A stretch of 50,999 nt of DNA from Aureibaculum marinum. Lineage in GTDB: Bacteria; Bacteroidota; Bacteroidia; Flavobacteriales; Flavobacteriaceae. The stretch covers positions 1-50,999 of the forward strand of contig NZ_RPFJ01000010.1 in assembly GCF_003813905.1 (NCBI RefSeq), written 5' to 3'. Of the stretch, positions 17,381 to 26,685 are shown piece by piece. Made by a program: the position numbers and the translations under genes. The notes below the pieces were generated by a model that saw only the letters and a program-made list of their open reading frames with translations, searched no databases and was not told where the DNA came from. Position 1 is the first letter of the stretch. The number at the start of each line of letters is the position of its first letter.

Positions 17381-17388
17381 CAAAAATA
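17381..17388 (-). promoter_or_regulatory. -7 promoter element (TATTTTTG on minus strand)
   Basis: CAAAAATA on the plus strand reads TATTTTTG on the minus strand, an exact match to the Bacteroidota -7 consensus, 20 bases upstream of the gcdH start. No clear -33 element was seen. Confidence 0.45.
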
Positions 17389-17499
17389 ATGAATTCCTTT
17401 TTACTTTATGTTTCTTTTTTAGATATTTAATAATTGATTCTAAAAGAACTTTATGTTTTTATAAAAATAATTAAATATCCTTACTTGTTACAAAATAAC

Positions 17500-17507
17500 T
17501 ATTTTTG
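17500..17507 (+). promoter_or_regulatory. -7 promoter element (TATTTTTG) abutting the rnpA start
   Basis: It matches TAnnTTTG exactly but ends only 4 bases before the GTG assigned to rnpA. A start of transcription about 7 bases later would fall at or inside the first codons, implying a leaderless message or that the match is by chance. Confidence 0.35.
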
Positions 17508-17511
17508 TTAA

Positions 17512-17886
17512 GTGAGATTTACATTAAAAAAAGAAGAAAAGCTTAAAAGCAAAAGACTTATCGGAGCATTGTTTGATAAGGGAAAATCCTTGTCAAAATA
17601 TCCATTGCGTTTGGTTTATTTAAAAGTAGAGCATACTTCAGATTATCCTATTCAAGTGGCATTTTCTGCTCCAAAGCGACGGTTTAAAAAAGCGGTAGAT
17701 AGAAATAGAATAAAACGCTTACTGAGAGAGTCCTATCGAAAAAACAAACATTTATTATACGAAGCTGTTGATGAAAAGTATGTGATTATGTTTACATATA
17801 TAGACGAAAACGAGTTAAAATACGTTGAAATAGAAGAAAAAATGATAATTTTATTAAAAAAGTTATTGGAAAAAATCAACTCTTAA
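17512..17886 (+). CDS. rnpA: Ribonuclease P protein component
   Basis: RnpA binds the catalytic RNase P RNA and helps it process the 5' ends of tRNAs. The 124-residue basic protein starts with RFTLKKEEKLKSK and has the conserved RNR box in VDRNRIKRLLRESYR. GTG at 17512 is the chosen start because it gives the family's usual N-terminus and no nearby ATG is in frame. It is followed after 4 bases by the processing protease. It is not next to rpmH here, as is common outside the dnaA region in Bacteroidota. Confidence 0.93.
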   Translation: MRFTLKKEEKLKSKRLIGALFDKGKSLSKYPLRLVYLKVEHTSDYPIQVAFSAPKRRFKKAVDRNRIKRLLRESYRKNKHLLYEAVDEKYVIMFTYIDENELKYVEIEEKMIILLKKLLEKINS

Positions 17887-17890
17887 CCGC

Positions 17891-19525
17891 ATGAAAACGT
17901 TTAAAAAGCTAGGAATTATTACTGTATTAATTACTGTTATAACAGTATCAGTTGGTTATAAATCTGACTTTTTCGAAGTCGCTAAACAAATTGAAATATA
18001 TACTACATTATTTAGAGAATTAAATATGTATTATATCGATGAAACCAATCCTGCTGAATTAACGGAAACAGCGATTGATAACATGCTAAAGAAGTTAGAC
18101 CCTTATACACAATTTTATGACGAACAAGGGGTGGAAAAAGCAAGGATAAATGCAGCTTCCCATAATGCGGGAATAGGGGCTAGAACTAAAATAATTGATG
18201 ATAAACTTTTTATTGCTGAACTTTATGAAGGTGCAATGGCTGATAAAGCAGGTTTAAAAGCTGGTGATGAAATTCAAAAAATCAATGAAATTGATTTAAA
18301 TACTATTCCTGTATCAGATGCTGTTTTAATGTTAAATGGAAATCCAGATTCTGAAGTTATTTTACAACTAAAAAGACAAGACGAGATTTTTAAAGTTACT
18401 TTAAAAAGAGAGGCTTATGAATTTGATCCAGTTCCATATTATAGAATGTTAGACGATAAAGTGGGATATATTTCCTTTATTAAATTTAACACAAAAGCAT
18501 CATCAAGTGTAAAAGCAGCTTTTGAAGATTTGAAAGCTCAGGGAATGACTAAACTTGTTCTAGATATTAGAGGTAATGGAGGTGGTTTATTAAATGAAGC
18601 CGTTGAAATTACCAACTTTTTTGTACCAAAAAATGAAATTGTTGTAACTACAAAAGGAAAGGTAAAAAAGTGGAGTGATACTTATAAAACTAAAAGAGAG
18701 CCTATTGATTTAGATATTCCTATTGCGGTATTAATTGACCGTTATTCGGCATCTGCATCTGAAATTGTGGCAGGTTCTTTACAAGATTTAGATCGTGCTG
18801 TTATAATTGGTGAGCGTTCTTTTGGTAAGGGATTGGTTCAACGTTATCGAAAATTAACATACGGAACACAATTAAAATTGACAATTTCTAAATATTATAC
18901 GCCAAGTGGTAGGTGTATTCAAGAGTTAGATTATACCCATAAAAATGAAAAAGGTGAAGTATCTAAATTTTCTGATGTAAAACGAAATGCATTTAAAACA
19001 AGAAATGGAAGAACAGTTTATGACGGAGGTGGTATTGAACCAGACATTAAGTTAAATAAAATTGATAGAACTAATGCTACAAAAGCTTTATTAGAATCAG
19101 ATGCTATTTTTATATATGCAACCAATTATACTAATAAGCATAAAACTATTGAAAGCTTAGAGGATTTTACTTTAAGTGATGCTGAATATCAGGAGTTTTT
19201 AACGTATTTGACAGAAAATAATAACGTTTTTAAAACCGAAACAGACAAACATCTAGATAGTACTTTAAAAATAGCTCAAAAAGAGGGGTATAGTGAAAGT
19301 ATAATTCAAGAGTATCAAAATCTAGTTTCAAAAATTAATAGTCAAAAGCTAAAGGATTTATCTCAGAATAAATCAGAAATTATAGACGCTTTAACTAATG
19401 AAATTGTTAGAAGGTATTATTACAAAAAAGGAGAATATATTCACAAAGCACGTCATGATAACGCAATATTAAAGGCTGTAGAAGTGTTAAATGACGAAAG
19501 TAAATATCAAAATATATTAAACTAA
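17891..19525 (+). CDS. S41-family C-terminal processing peptidase
   Basis: This periplasmic, membrane-anchored serine protease cleaves near the C-termini of envelope proteins. Its 544 residues have an N-terminal signal anchor (about 6-24), a PDZ domain at about 85-172 containing ADKAGLKAGDEI, and the S41 catalytic domain. The nucleophile lies in SASAS (286-290), and the general-base lysine is K313 in GERSFGKGLVQ. A C-terminal helical extension of about 130 residues follows. The 4-base spacing after rnpA indicates one operon. Confidence 0.94.
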   Translation: MKTFKKLGIITVLITVITVSVGYKSDFFEVAKQIEIYTTLFRELNMYYIDETNPAELTETAIDNMLKKLDPYTQFYDEQGVEKARINAASHNAGIGARTKIIDDKLFIAELYEGAMADKAGLKAGDEIQKINEIDLNTIPVSDAVLMLNGNPDSEVILQLKRQDEIFKVTLKREAYEFDPVPYYRMLDDKVGYISFIKFNTKASSSVKAAFEDLKAQGMTKLVLDIRGNGGGLLNEAVEITNFFVPKNEIVVTTKGKVKKWSDTYKTKREPIDLDIPIAVLIDRYSASASEIVAGSLQDLDRAVIIGERSFGKGLVQRYRKLTYGTQLKLTISKYYTPSGRCIQELDYTHKNEKGEVSKFSDVKRNAFKTRNGRTVYDGGGIEPDIKLNKIDRTNATKALLESDAIFIYATNYTNKHKTIESLEDFTLSDAEYQEFLTYLTENNNVFKTETDKHLDSTLKIAQKEGYSESIIQEYQNLVSKINSQKLKDLSQNKSEIIDALTNEIVRRYYYKKGEYIHKARHDNAILKAVEVLNDESKYQNILN

Positions 19526-19545
19526 TTTTTTAGTAAGTATTTTGG

Positions 19546-19553
19546 TATATTTG
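19546..19553 (+). promoter_or_regulatory. -7 promoter element (TATATTTG)
   Basis: An exact TAnnTTTG match 15 bases before the ATG of the DUF6909 gene, so the leader would be under 10 bases. A second partial copy (ATATTTGA) lies between it and the ATG. No clear -33 box. Confidence 0.4.
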
Positions 19554-19568
19554 TTCAAATATATTTGA

Positions 19569-21257
19569 ATGAATACTTTAAAACCAACCAAATCACAAGA
19601 GTCTTCGAACGCTATTGAACGTATGTATACTGCAATGCGGCATTTGTTCAATCGGGGCTTTTATAAACCTATGGGAGTTTCTGGAGAAACGTTAAGAGAA
19701 TCTTTATTGCTTTTACGTCCCGAAATTTATGGCTCTATTGCTGATCAAAACATTGAACTTGATGGCTTATTATACGTAATTGAAAGATTGCCTGAAGGTA
19801 TTGAAGAATGTCAGTTTATTAACCTTACTTCTGATGAAGGGTATAAAGATTCACATTTTAAACCCATTATTCCTGAAAAAAGACGAAGAAATTGTTATCG
19901 GATTGACAAGAACCAAATGAATATTGAGATTACAAGAGGAAGATCAGATATTTATGACGTACTTACTCATTTAACATTTCTTTTTATTGAATCGCATAAA
20001 ATAAAAAACAATATTCTTATTGACGAAGAAGGGGTTACTATTAGAGAGTGGATGCATTTAGAGGATGTTGTTATCAATAATAAAAAATTGTCAGATAATG
20101 AAAGAGAAGTTCTAATAACACATTTGGCAAATATTTTAGGAAGAACTTTTATAGAAGTGAAAAACATAACTAATAGTTTTTCAACAAAAGAAAATCCTAA
20201 TAAATTTTTTAGTTGCATTTTTTGGATGGGTAAATTGGCGTTAAATGAAACGTTACATAACAAAAAGAGAACAATTGTGTTTAGCTCTTCTTTACGTGAA
20301 CGTATTGGACATCACATTTATGGTGAAAAGTGGGCTCATAGAATTAAAGAGGTTTTAGATAAAAATAATTTATTAAAAAGACCAATCCATATCATAAGTG
20401 CTAATATGCATAGTGTTATGAATTCTATTTATGCTCCAATCTTTTTAACAAAAGAAGCTGAACAAAATAAAGGAATTGCCCTATTTGAATTACTAAGTAA
20501 TAAAGAAAATATAGCTTTACAAAAAAGGGTAAAAGAGCAAGCTTCCAAAAAAGGATTAATTTATGTAAAAGATACTTCAGGAACTAATATAAATGTTCAG
20601 ATTATAGATACTGCTAAAATTGATTTTGAAGCTTCAGAATATTCGTTATCAAGTAAACTTACAGATGATAAAAAACCTATTATCATAGTAATGGATTATG
20701 CTTTTGGTGAGCAAGCATTTGAAACGTTAGATGAACTTTTAAAACCGTATGTTTCTAATCAAGCAGTGTCGCATCATTTGAATGTTGAATCTGTTTCCAT
20801 AATGGGTAAAGCAGGTATTTTACAAGGAGGAAAAGGAGATATTATGATTCCGTCAGCTCATATTTTTGAAGGAACTGCAGATAATTATCCATTTACAAAT
20901 GAGCTTAAGAAGGAAGACTTAGAGGGTTTTGGCCTTAATGTTTATGAAGGTTCAATGGTCACTGTTTTAGGTACTTCGTTACAAAATAAAGATTTATTAG
21001 AGTTTTTTCATAAATCTACCTGGAGAGCTATTGGGTTAGAAATGGAAGGTGCTCACTACCAAAAAGCAATACAGTCGGCATCAAAAATTAGAGGAAATAT
21101 ATCAGAAAATGTAAAAGTAAGATATGCTTATTATGCATCAGATAATCCTTTAGAAACTGGGAGTACCTTAGCCTCAGGAGGTTTAGGTACAACAGGAGTA
21201 AAGCCAACGTATGCTATTACTCAAAAAATTCTAGAGCAAATTTTTAAGTCAGAATAA
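19569..21257 (+). CDS. DUF6909 family protein with nucleoside-phosphorylase-like C-terminus
   Basis: This 562-residue soluble protein matches what I remember as DUF6909, a conserved Bacteroidota family of unknown function. The N-terminal half has NAIERMYTAMRHLFNRGFY, RRRNCYRID and a helical middle. The C-terminal quarter shows signs of the purine nucleoside phosphorylase/nucleosidase superfamily: GKAGILQGGKGDIMIPSAH resembles the G-x-aG-x-l..GdivIp stretch, and E491-M492-E493 in GLEMEGAHY resembles the substrate-binding ME motif, followed by VRYAYYASDNP. The middle has a run of basic and aromatic residues without a recognised motif. It follows the protease after 43 bases and has its own promoter-like element. 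Confidence 0.85.
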   Translation: MNTLKPTKSQESSNAIERMYTAMRHLFNRGFYKPMGVSGETLRESLLLLRPEIYGSIADQNIELDGLLYVIERLPEGIEECQFINLTSDEGYKDSHFKPIIPEKRRRNCYRIDKNQMNIEITRGRSDIYDVLTHLTFLFIESHKIKNNILIDEEGVTIREWMHLEDVVINNKKLSDNEREVLITHLANILGRTFIEVKNITNSFSTKENPNKFFSCIFWMGKLALNETLHNKKRTIVFSSSLRERIGHHIYGEKWAHRIKEVLDKNNLLKRPIHIISANMHSVMNSIYAPIFLTKEAEQNKGIALFELLSNKENIALQKRVKEQASKKGLIYVKDTSGTNINVQIIDTAKIDFEASEYSLSSKLTDDKKPIIIVMDYAFGEQAFETLDELLKPYVSNQAVSHHLNVESVSIMGKAGILQGGKGDIMIPSAHIFEGTADNYPFTNELKKEDLEGFGLNVYEGSMVTVLGTSLQNKDLLEFFHKSTWRAIGLEMEGAHYQKAIQSASKIRGNISENVKVRYAYYASDNPLETGSTLASGGLGTTGVKPTYAITQKILEQIFKSE

Positions 21258-21335
21258 CTAATTAAAAGTAATTGTTAGGTTAGAAGGTCTCTTTATACAT
21301 TTTGTAAAGGCACATTCAATACTAATTATAACTAT

Positions 21336-21343
21336 TAATTTTG
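21336..21343 (+). promoter_or_regulatory. -7 promoter element (TAATTTTG) before the polysaccharide assembly genes
   Basis: An exact TAnnTTTG match inside the 132-base gap before the Wzz-like gene, giving a leader of about 40 bases. It could start the 10-kb run up to purD. No -33 TTG at the usual distance. Confidence 0.4.
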
Positions 21344-21389
21344 ACTTTAAAAATGAAAAATTAATTACAAATGACTAAACAAATAAGAT

Positions 21390-22430
21390 ATGAGTCAACA
21401 AAATATTAACAAAGATGAAGAAGTAGACTTGGGTAGTTTATTTAAAGCTATTGGCAAAGTCTTTCGTGATCTTTTTAATGCCATTGGTAGATTTATAATG
21501 GCAATATTTAATGTACTTATTTTGGCGTTGGTATTTCTTAGAAATAATGCCATAAAGTTGGGAATTTCTATTTTATTAGGAGCAATAATTGGTTTGGTTA
21601 TAGATTTGATTAAACCAAAACAATATTCATCAACTATGATTATTGAGCATAATTTTAAAAGTGCACAACAGTTGTATAAAAATGTAGAATTTTACCATGA
21701 ATTAGTAAAACAGAAAGATTCATTTTTATTGGCTGAAGCTTTAAATATTTCTGTAAGTGAAGCAGCTAAAATAAGAGGTTTTTATATAGACCCGATAAGA
21801 AATGAAAATGAAAAATATGAGCTTTTTGATAAATTTGTTAATGAGATTGACACCGTAACAGTAAGAAAGATTGATTTTAAAGAATTTAAAAAAGGATTTA
21901 CAGATTACGATTATAAGTATCATCAAATTAAGGTAAAATCTTTGAATAATTCCATTTTTGAAAAATTAAGTGCTCCTATCGTTAATTCAGTTGAAAGTAA
22001 TCCTTACTTTAAAAATCAAAAAAAAATAAATGATCAAAATTTACTTCAAAATGAAAATGTTTTATTAAAATCTTTGAGAGAAATTGATACTCTTAGAAAT
22101 ATTTATAACGAGGTTTTAATTACAGAGGCAAAAAAATCAGAAATGGGTACTGTAATTACTTTGGCACAAGGGGAAAAGAAAACAAATGAGATTGAATTAT
22201 TTAACAAAAGTATTGCTTTAAACAAAGACTTAATAAGCAATAATAAAGCAAAAGCCGAAACTACGGATATTATAAATGTAGTTTCTACATTTAGTAAAGT
22301 AGGTGAAGAAGAAAGAGGTATTTTAAAAAGATATACGTTTTTGTTAGGTGTGGGATTTGGGTTACTAATGTTATTGTTTATTTTATTTAGACAGTTGAAT
22401 AAATATCTAAAGTATTATAAAGTTGAGTGA
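21390..22430 (+). CDS. Wzz-like polysaccharide co-polymerase (chain-length type), putative
   Basis: This 346-residue protein has hydrophobic segments at about 38-75 and near 318-338, with an extra-cytoplasmic part of about 240 residues between them that is rich in helices and charged residues. This is the layout of Wzz/PCP proteins, which set polymer length. The transmembrane segment near the C-terminus contains LGVGFGLLMLLFILF, and no cytoplasmic tyrosine-kinase domain follows. Sequence motifs of well-known Wzz proteins are weak, so the call rests on topology and position at the head of the assembly genes. Confidence 0.65.
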   Translation: MSQQNINKDEEVDLGSLFKAIGKVFRDLFNAIGRFIMAIFNVLILALVFLRNNAIKLGISILLGAIIGLVIDLIKPKQYSSTMIIEHNFKSAQQLYKNVEFYHELVKQKDSFLLAEALNISVSEAAKIRGFYIDPIRNENEKYELFDKFVNEIDTVTVRKIDFKEFKKGFTDYDYKYHQIKVKSLNNSIFEKLSAPIVNSVESNPYFKNQKKINDQNLLQNENVLLKSLREIDTLRNIYNEVLITEAKKSEMGTVITLAQGEKKTNEIELFNKSIALNKDLISNNKAKAETTDIINVVSTFSKVGEEERGILKRYTFLLGVGFGLLMLLFILFRQLNKYLKYYKVE

Positions 22431-22510
22431 TTAGAATTTTATTTAGGTTCTAATTTAACCGAGAACTAATTCTTACTTGATATTTAAAACTATATTGAAG
22501 CTTAAGCTTT

Positions 22511-23764
22511 GTGATAAAAAGATTTAAAACTATATCGCCAGACAATTCTATTATCTTAAAAAACCTTTCTTATTTAACGTTTTTAAGAGTATTTAATATT
22601 GGTATAAAATTTTTATTAGTTGCTTATTTAGTTCGTGTTTTGGGCGAAATAAGTTATGGAATTTTAACTTGGTCAGATTCTATAATCCAATATTTTATAA
22701 TGTTTGTAAATTTTGGATTTAACATTTATGCTGCAAAATATATTGTAGAAAATAGAAGTCGAAGTGATAAGTTGAATGAAATTACTTCATCTGTTTTTAC
22801 AATAAAGTTAATAGTGTTAGTTCTTAGCTTTTTAACTCTTTTAATACTTTCATTTTTTAATCCATTTGCTCCTCATAAAACTATTTTATTTATGATGATG
22901 CTAATGGGCATTGGAGAAGTTTTTTTTCCAATATGGTATTTTCAAGGAATTGAAAAATTAAAACTAGCCACATATATCGTTGTGTTTTCAAGGATATTAT
23001 TAATCTCAGGTACTGTATTGTTTGTTAAATCAAGTGATGACCTCATGATTCATGTTGTTTTAATTGTTATTTCAAATGTTGTCATGGGTGTTTTAGGGTA
23101 TATTACCTTGCTAAGAAATTATAATTTCAAATTTATATGGGTTAAAATTGAAGTGTTAAAACAGTTTGTTAAAGAGGCCTATATGTTTTTTTTGGGGCGG
23201 TTTTTATCGTTAACTTTTAATTTCGCAACTATTTTTATAATAGGTATTTATTTTACAATGGATTATGTTACTGGTTTTGATGTGGCTTTAAAAATAGTTT
23301 TAGTTTCTATCATTCCTTTTGATATGCTTCAACAGGCAGTTTTTCCAACAATATCTAGAAATAAAGATAAAAGTATGTTAAAAAAGCTAATACTTGGTAG
23401 TTTTATATTGGGGCTTGTATTTATGGGTCTTCTATTTTTATTTTCTGAACAGTTATTAGGGTTATTCGGCGGACAAGAAATGATAAAATATGCAAATGTT
23501 TTAAAAGCTTTAGCCTTAATTACTCCTTTGGTTGCGGTTACGTTTATGTTAGGTACTTGTACATTAGTAGCCTTTAATTACCACAAAGAATTTAATTATT
23601 CTTTAATTCTATCATCCGTTTTGTATATTGCTATTGTGGCAGTTTTAATGGTGTTTGATAAAGTTACTTTTTGGAATTTAGTTTACCTTAGAATTGTTTC
23701 TGATTTAGTCTTAGTAAGTATTAGATTATATTATACTTTTAAGAGAAAAATATTTACAATTTAA
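22511..23764 (+). CDS. Wzx-type oligosaccharide flippase
   Basis: This 417-residue polytopic protein has about 12 hydrophobic segments and the N-terminal pattern NLSYLTFLRVFNIGIKFLLVAYLVRVLG, typical of polysaccharide flippases of the MATE-like Wzx family. Such proteins move lipid-linked repeat units across the inner membrane. Translation appears to start at GTG 22511. The neighbouring Wzz-like and Wzy-like genes support the call. Confidence 0.9.
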   Translation: MIKRFKTISPDNSIILKNLSYLTFLRVFNIGIKFLLVAYLVRVLGEISYGILTWSDSIIQYFIMFVNFGFNIYAAKYIVENRSRSDKLNEITSSVFTIKLIVLVLSFLTLLILSFFNPFAPHKTILFMMMLMGIGEVFFPIWYFQGIEKLKLATYIVVFSRILLISGTVLFVKSSDDLMIHVVLIVISNVVMGVLGYITLLRNYNFKFIWVKIEVLKQFVKEAYMFFLGRFLSLTFNFATIFIIGIYFTMDYVTGFDVALKIVLVSIIPFDMLQQAVFPTISRNKDKSMLKKLILGSFILGLVFMGLLFLFSEQLLGLFGGQEMIKYANVLKALALITPLVAVTFMLGTCTLVAFNYHKEFNYSLILSSVLYIAIVAVLMVFDKVTFWNLVYLRIVSDLVLVSIRLYYTFKRKIFTI

Positions 23765-23787
23765 AGGACTATTCAAATTATATTGAT

Positions 23788-25056
23788 GTGATTGTTTTAA
23801 TTCTTTTATTGATTTTTGAATTATATTTTTTAAATAGGATATTAAAATATTTCATTTTAAGTCCTATTTATTTATATGTAACATTTGCTATTATATCAAT
23901 AGTTTCTAGTGTTCTTTATTTTTATTTTTTTGATAATAAGTTTTCGTTATATAGTTTAGATGAGGTGTCTGAAGCCTCATTTTTAAATGTAATTAAAGGT
24001 TATTTAATTGCTATAATGGCCTTTATTTTAGGAGTAATTGTGTATTATGATTTATCGGTGCGTAGCATAAAAAAACTATTTAACAAACCATATACTCATA
24101 GTCTTTTTATAAAATATAAATTGCCAAATCAAACCCTATGGATTATTAGGGGCATGTTTCTGTTTATAATTATTCTTTATTTTATAACATACGGGAAAGA
24201 TATATTTATTAGAGAGAATTATTTGCCTGAAAAAAGTAGGGCATTAATAGTGATTATTAAAATATTAAGTTTTGTTGAGGTTATTTTATTAGCGTTGGTT
24301 TATCATAGACATAAACTATTTAGTGTCTTTTACTTTTTTATTATAGTTCTTTTTGCGTCAGGGACAGGCTCTAGAGTAGTTTTTTTATTTCTTTTGGTTT
24401 ATGTTAGTATACTTTTTATAAGTCAAGGTAATACATTGTTAAATAAGATTAAATTTGCTTTTCAATTATTTTTATCGTTTCTGTTTTTAGCCTATTTGAT
24501 GCCTTTGAGAAAATTGCCTTCTCATGGAATAATACCTTATGTTCAAAGTATTTTTTCACCAAATGATCATTTTTTAAATGACTTTTATTTTAACATTTAT
24601 TATTCAATAATATTTGGAGTTTATGTTACAATTGGAACATTAAAAGAAGCTCAACCTGATTGGAACATCATTTTTATGAGCTTAAATCCTTTACCTGGAT
24701 CGATGGTAGGGTGGTACAATTATGCCAATGATATGCGGTTAAATATTTTTGCACCATATTCTTTACACGGAAGAATATTTACTATGGGTACATGGTTTAC
24801 AATAGGTTATTTTTTTGTTACAGGATTATTATTTTCTTTTTTTGAAAAAAAAGTGAGGATGTATCTCAATCAACGCAGTAGAGCTTTAGCATTTATTATA
24901 ACATTATTACTAGTTTTACATATTGTATATGGTTTTGAATACAATTTACGCTCAGCATTTCGTTACATATATTATGCTTTTTTTATAGTATTAATGGTTT
25001 ATTTGTTCAACATTATCAAACCCTATTTACCTAAAAAGAAATCTAGTCTTGATTAA
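23788..25056 (+). CDS. Wzy-like oligosaccharide repeat-unit polymerase, putative
   Basis: This 422-residue membrane protein has about 10-12 hydrophobic segments, a large loop around residues 250-320 and little sequence conservation, as expected for Wzy. ASGTGSRVVFLFLL and the loop with PLPGSMVGWYN resemble the oligosaccharide repeat-unit polymerase family. The start is GTG 23788. Its stop overlaps the next gene's TTG start by 8 bases. A second polymerase/ligase-type protein is encoded at 27905, so which one polymerises is not certain. Confidence 0.75.
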   Translation: MIVLILLLIFELYFLNRILKYFILSPIYLYVTFAIISIVSSVLYFYFFDNKFSLYSLDEVSEASFLNVIKGYLIAIMAFILGVIVYYDLSVRSIKKLFNKPYTHSLFIKYKLPNQTLWIIRGMFLFIIILYFITYGKDIFIRENYLPEKSRALIVIIKILSFVEVILLALVYHRHKLFSVFYFFIIVLFASGTGSRVVFLFLLVYVSILFISQGNTLLNKIKFAFQLFLSFLFLAYLMPLRKLPSHGIIPYVQSIFSPNDHFLNDFYFNIYYSIIFGVYVTIGTLKEAQPDWNIIFMSLNPLPGSMVGWYNYANDMRLNIFAPYSLHGRIFTMGTWFTIGYFFVTGLLFSFFEKKVRMYLNQRSRALAFIITLLLVLHIVYGFEYNLRSAFRYIYYAFFIVLMVYLFNIIKPYLPKKKSSLD

Positions 25057-26137
25057 AAAAATTCTAATTATAGGTCCGTTTTCTCCACCAATTACCGGTG
25101 TAAGTATTTGTAATGATAAAATTTTAGATAAAATACCAAAAGACTATGATTTTAAGGTGGATTATATAAATACAACTGTAAATTCTTTTAGTGAAAAAGT
25201 AGGTGCATTTTCTGTAGTAAAATTTATAAAGCAATTTGTAAACTACATTTACCTATATAAAATAGTAAAAGTTGAGGTTGTTTATTTAACCATTGGTCAA
25301 ACGTTTTTTGGTGTATTAAAGTACGCTCCTTTTATTTATGTTGCAAAACTGTTAAATAAAAGGGTAATTATTCACATACATGGAAATTATTTAAAAACAC
25401 AATATGAATTACTATCAGGTTTTAAGAAAAAGATATTTTACCGTATTTTAAAAAAGGTAGATAAAGGCATTGTTTTGTCTGAAAAATTGAAGCAAAACCT
25501 TACTCCTTTTTTATCGACTCAGAAAATTTATGTATTACCAAATTACGTCGAAAATTATTTATTAGAAAATACTAAAGAAATCATTACAAGTAAATATAAA
25601 GATCAATTACGAATAGTTTACCTTAGTAATTTGATGACAGAAAAAGGCATTTTCGATTTACTAAAAGCTTTAGAAATATTACAAGAGCAAAAAGTTAAAT
25701 TTAGTGCTAAAATAGCAGGAAATGTTGATGACAAAATTAAAGGGGAAATTTTGTCTCGAATCTCAAATATTAAGAACTGCTCTTATGAAGGCGTTGTCAG
25801 GGGAGAAAAGAAAAAGAACCTATTATGTGAAGCTAATGTATTTGTTTTTCCTACATTTTATAAAATGGAAGGTCAACCCATATCGTTGTTAGAAGCCATG
25901 GCTACAGGTAATATTATTTTAACTACTAATCATGCTGGAATTTCAGATGTCTTTTCTGAACAAAACGGACTTTTTATAAGGAAAAATTCACCGGAAGATA
26001 TTGTTTCTAAATTAAAAATTGTGTCTGATAATTTGGTTAAATTTGAACCAGTAATGTCTAATAATTTTAATTATATTAAGACAAATTTTACAGAAAAAAT
26101 ATTCTTACAATCATTAATAAAAATAGTTGACGCTTAA
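25049..26137 (+). CDS. Glycosyltransferase family 4
   Basis: This 362-residue GT-B protein has an N-terminal half beginning ILIIGPFSPPITGVS and a C-terminal half with YLSNLMTEKGIFDLLKAL and FPTFYKMEGQPISLLEAMATGN, the nucleotide-sugar binding EX7E-type region of GT4. It adds a sugar to the growing lipid-linked repeat unit on the cytoplasmic face. The start is TTG 25049, overlapping the Wzy-like gene; no in-frame ATG lies near. Donor sugar unknown. Confidence 0.9.
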   Translation: MIKKILIIGPFSPPITGVSICNDKILDKIPKDYDFKVDYINTTVNSFSEKVGAFSVVKFIKQFVNYIYLYKIVKVEVVYLTIGQTFFGVLKYAPFIYVAKLLNKRVIIHIHGNYLKTQYELLSGFKKKIFYRILKKVDKGIVLSEKLKQNLTPFLSTQKIYVLPNYVENYLLENTKEIITSKYKDQLRIVYLSNLMTEKGIFDLLKALEILQEQKVKFSAKIAGNVDDKIKGEILSRISNIKNCSYEGVVRGEKKKNLLCEANVFVFPTFYKMEGQPISLLEAMATGNIILTTNHAGISDVFSEQNGLFIRKNSPEDIVSKLKIVSDNLVKFEPVMSNNFNYIKTNFTEKIFLQSLIKIVDA

Positions 26138-26142
26138 GTATA

Positions 26143-26685
26143 ATGCAACATCTTAATCTGTTTAAAATGCCATCCAATTTTAGGGGTAAAAATATTTTTA
26201 TTGTACAGTTATGGAGGTTTGTTCATGCTGTATTTTTTAAACTCTCGCCGCAGTTTTTTTACAGTTGGCGTAGATTTATCTTAAGATTATTTGGAGCTAA
26301 AATTGGTAAAAAAGTTATCATACGACCTTCTGTTACAATTCCTTTTCCGTGGAAAATAAGAATTGGTGATTATAGTTGGATTGGTGATGAAGTTGTTTTA
26401 TATAGTCTAGACGAAATAAGTATTGGTTCAAATACAGTAATATCTCAAAGATCATATTTATGTGCAGCTTCGCACGATTATACTAAAACTGATTTTCCTA
26501 TTTATGGGAAAAAAATTGAAATCTCTGACGAATGTTGGCTGGCTACAGATGTATTTATTGCTCCAGGAGTAACAGTTGGTAAACAGTGTGTGATAGGAGC
26601 AAGAAGCAGTGTGTTTAAAAATATGCCCAAAGGATGGGTGTGCTATGGAAATCCTGCAAAACCTATAAAAAAACGTCTTGAATAA
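26143..26685 (+). CDS. WcaF-like hexapeptide-repeat acyltransferase
   Basis: The 180-residue protein forms a left-handed beta helix built of hexapeptide repeats (IGDYSWIG, ISIGSNTVIS, IAPGVTVGKQCVIGA) with the acetyl-CoA site near the C-terminus (YGNPAKPIKKR). It resembles the putative colanic acid acetyltransferase WcaF. It probably O-acetylates a sugar of the repeat unit. Its neighbours also have colanic-acid counterparts (WcaI-like at 26678 and WcaJ-like at 29148). The next gene starts inside its last codons. Confidence 0.9.
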   Translation: MQHLNLFKMPSNFRGKNIFIVQLWRFVHAVFFKLSPQFFYSWRRFILRLFGAKIGKKVIIRPSVTIPFPWKIRIGDYSWIGDEVVLYSLDEISIGSNTVISQRSYLCAASHDYTKTDFPIYGKKIEISDECWLATDVFIAPGVTVGKQCVIGARSSVFKNMPKGWVCYGNPAKPIKKRLE

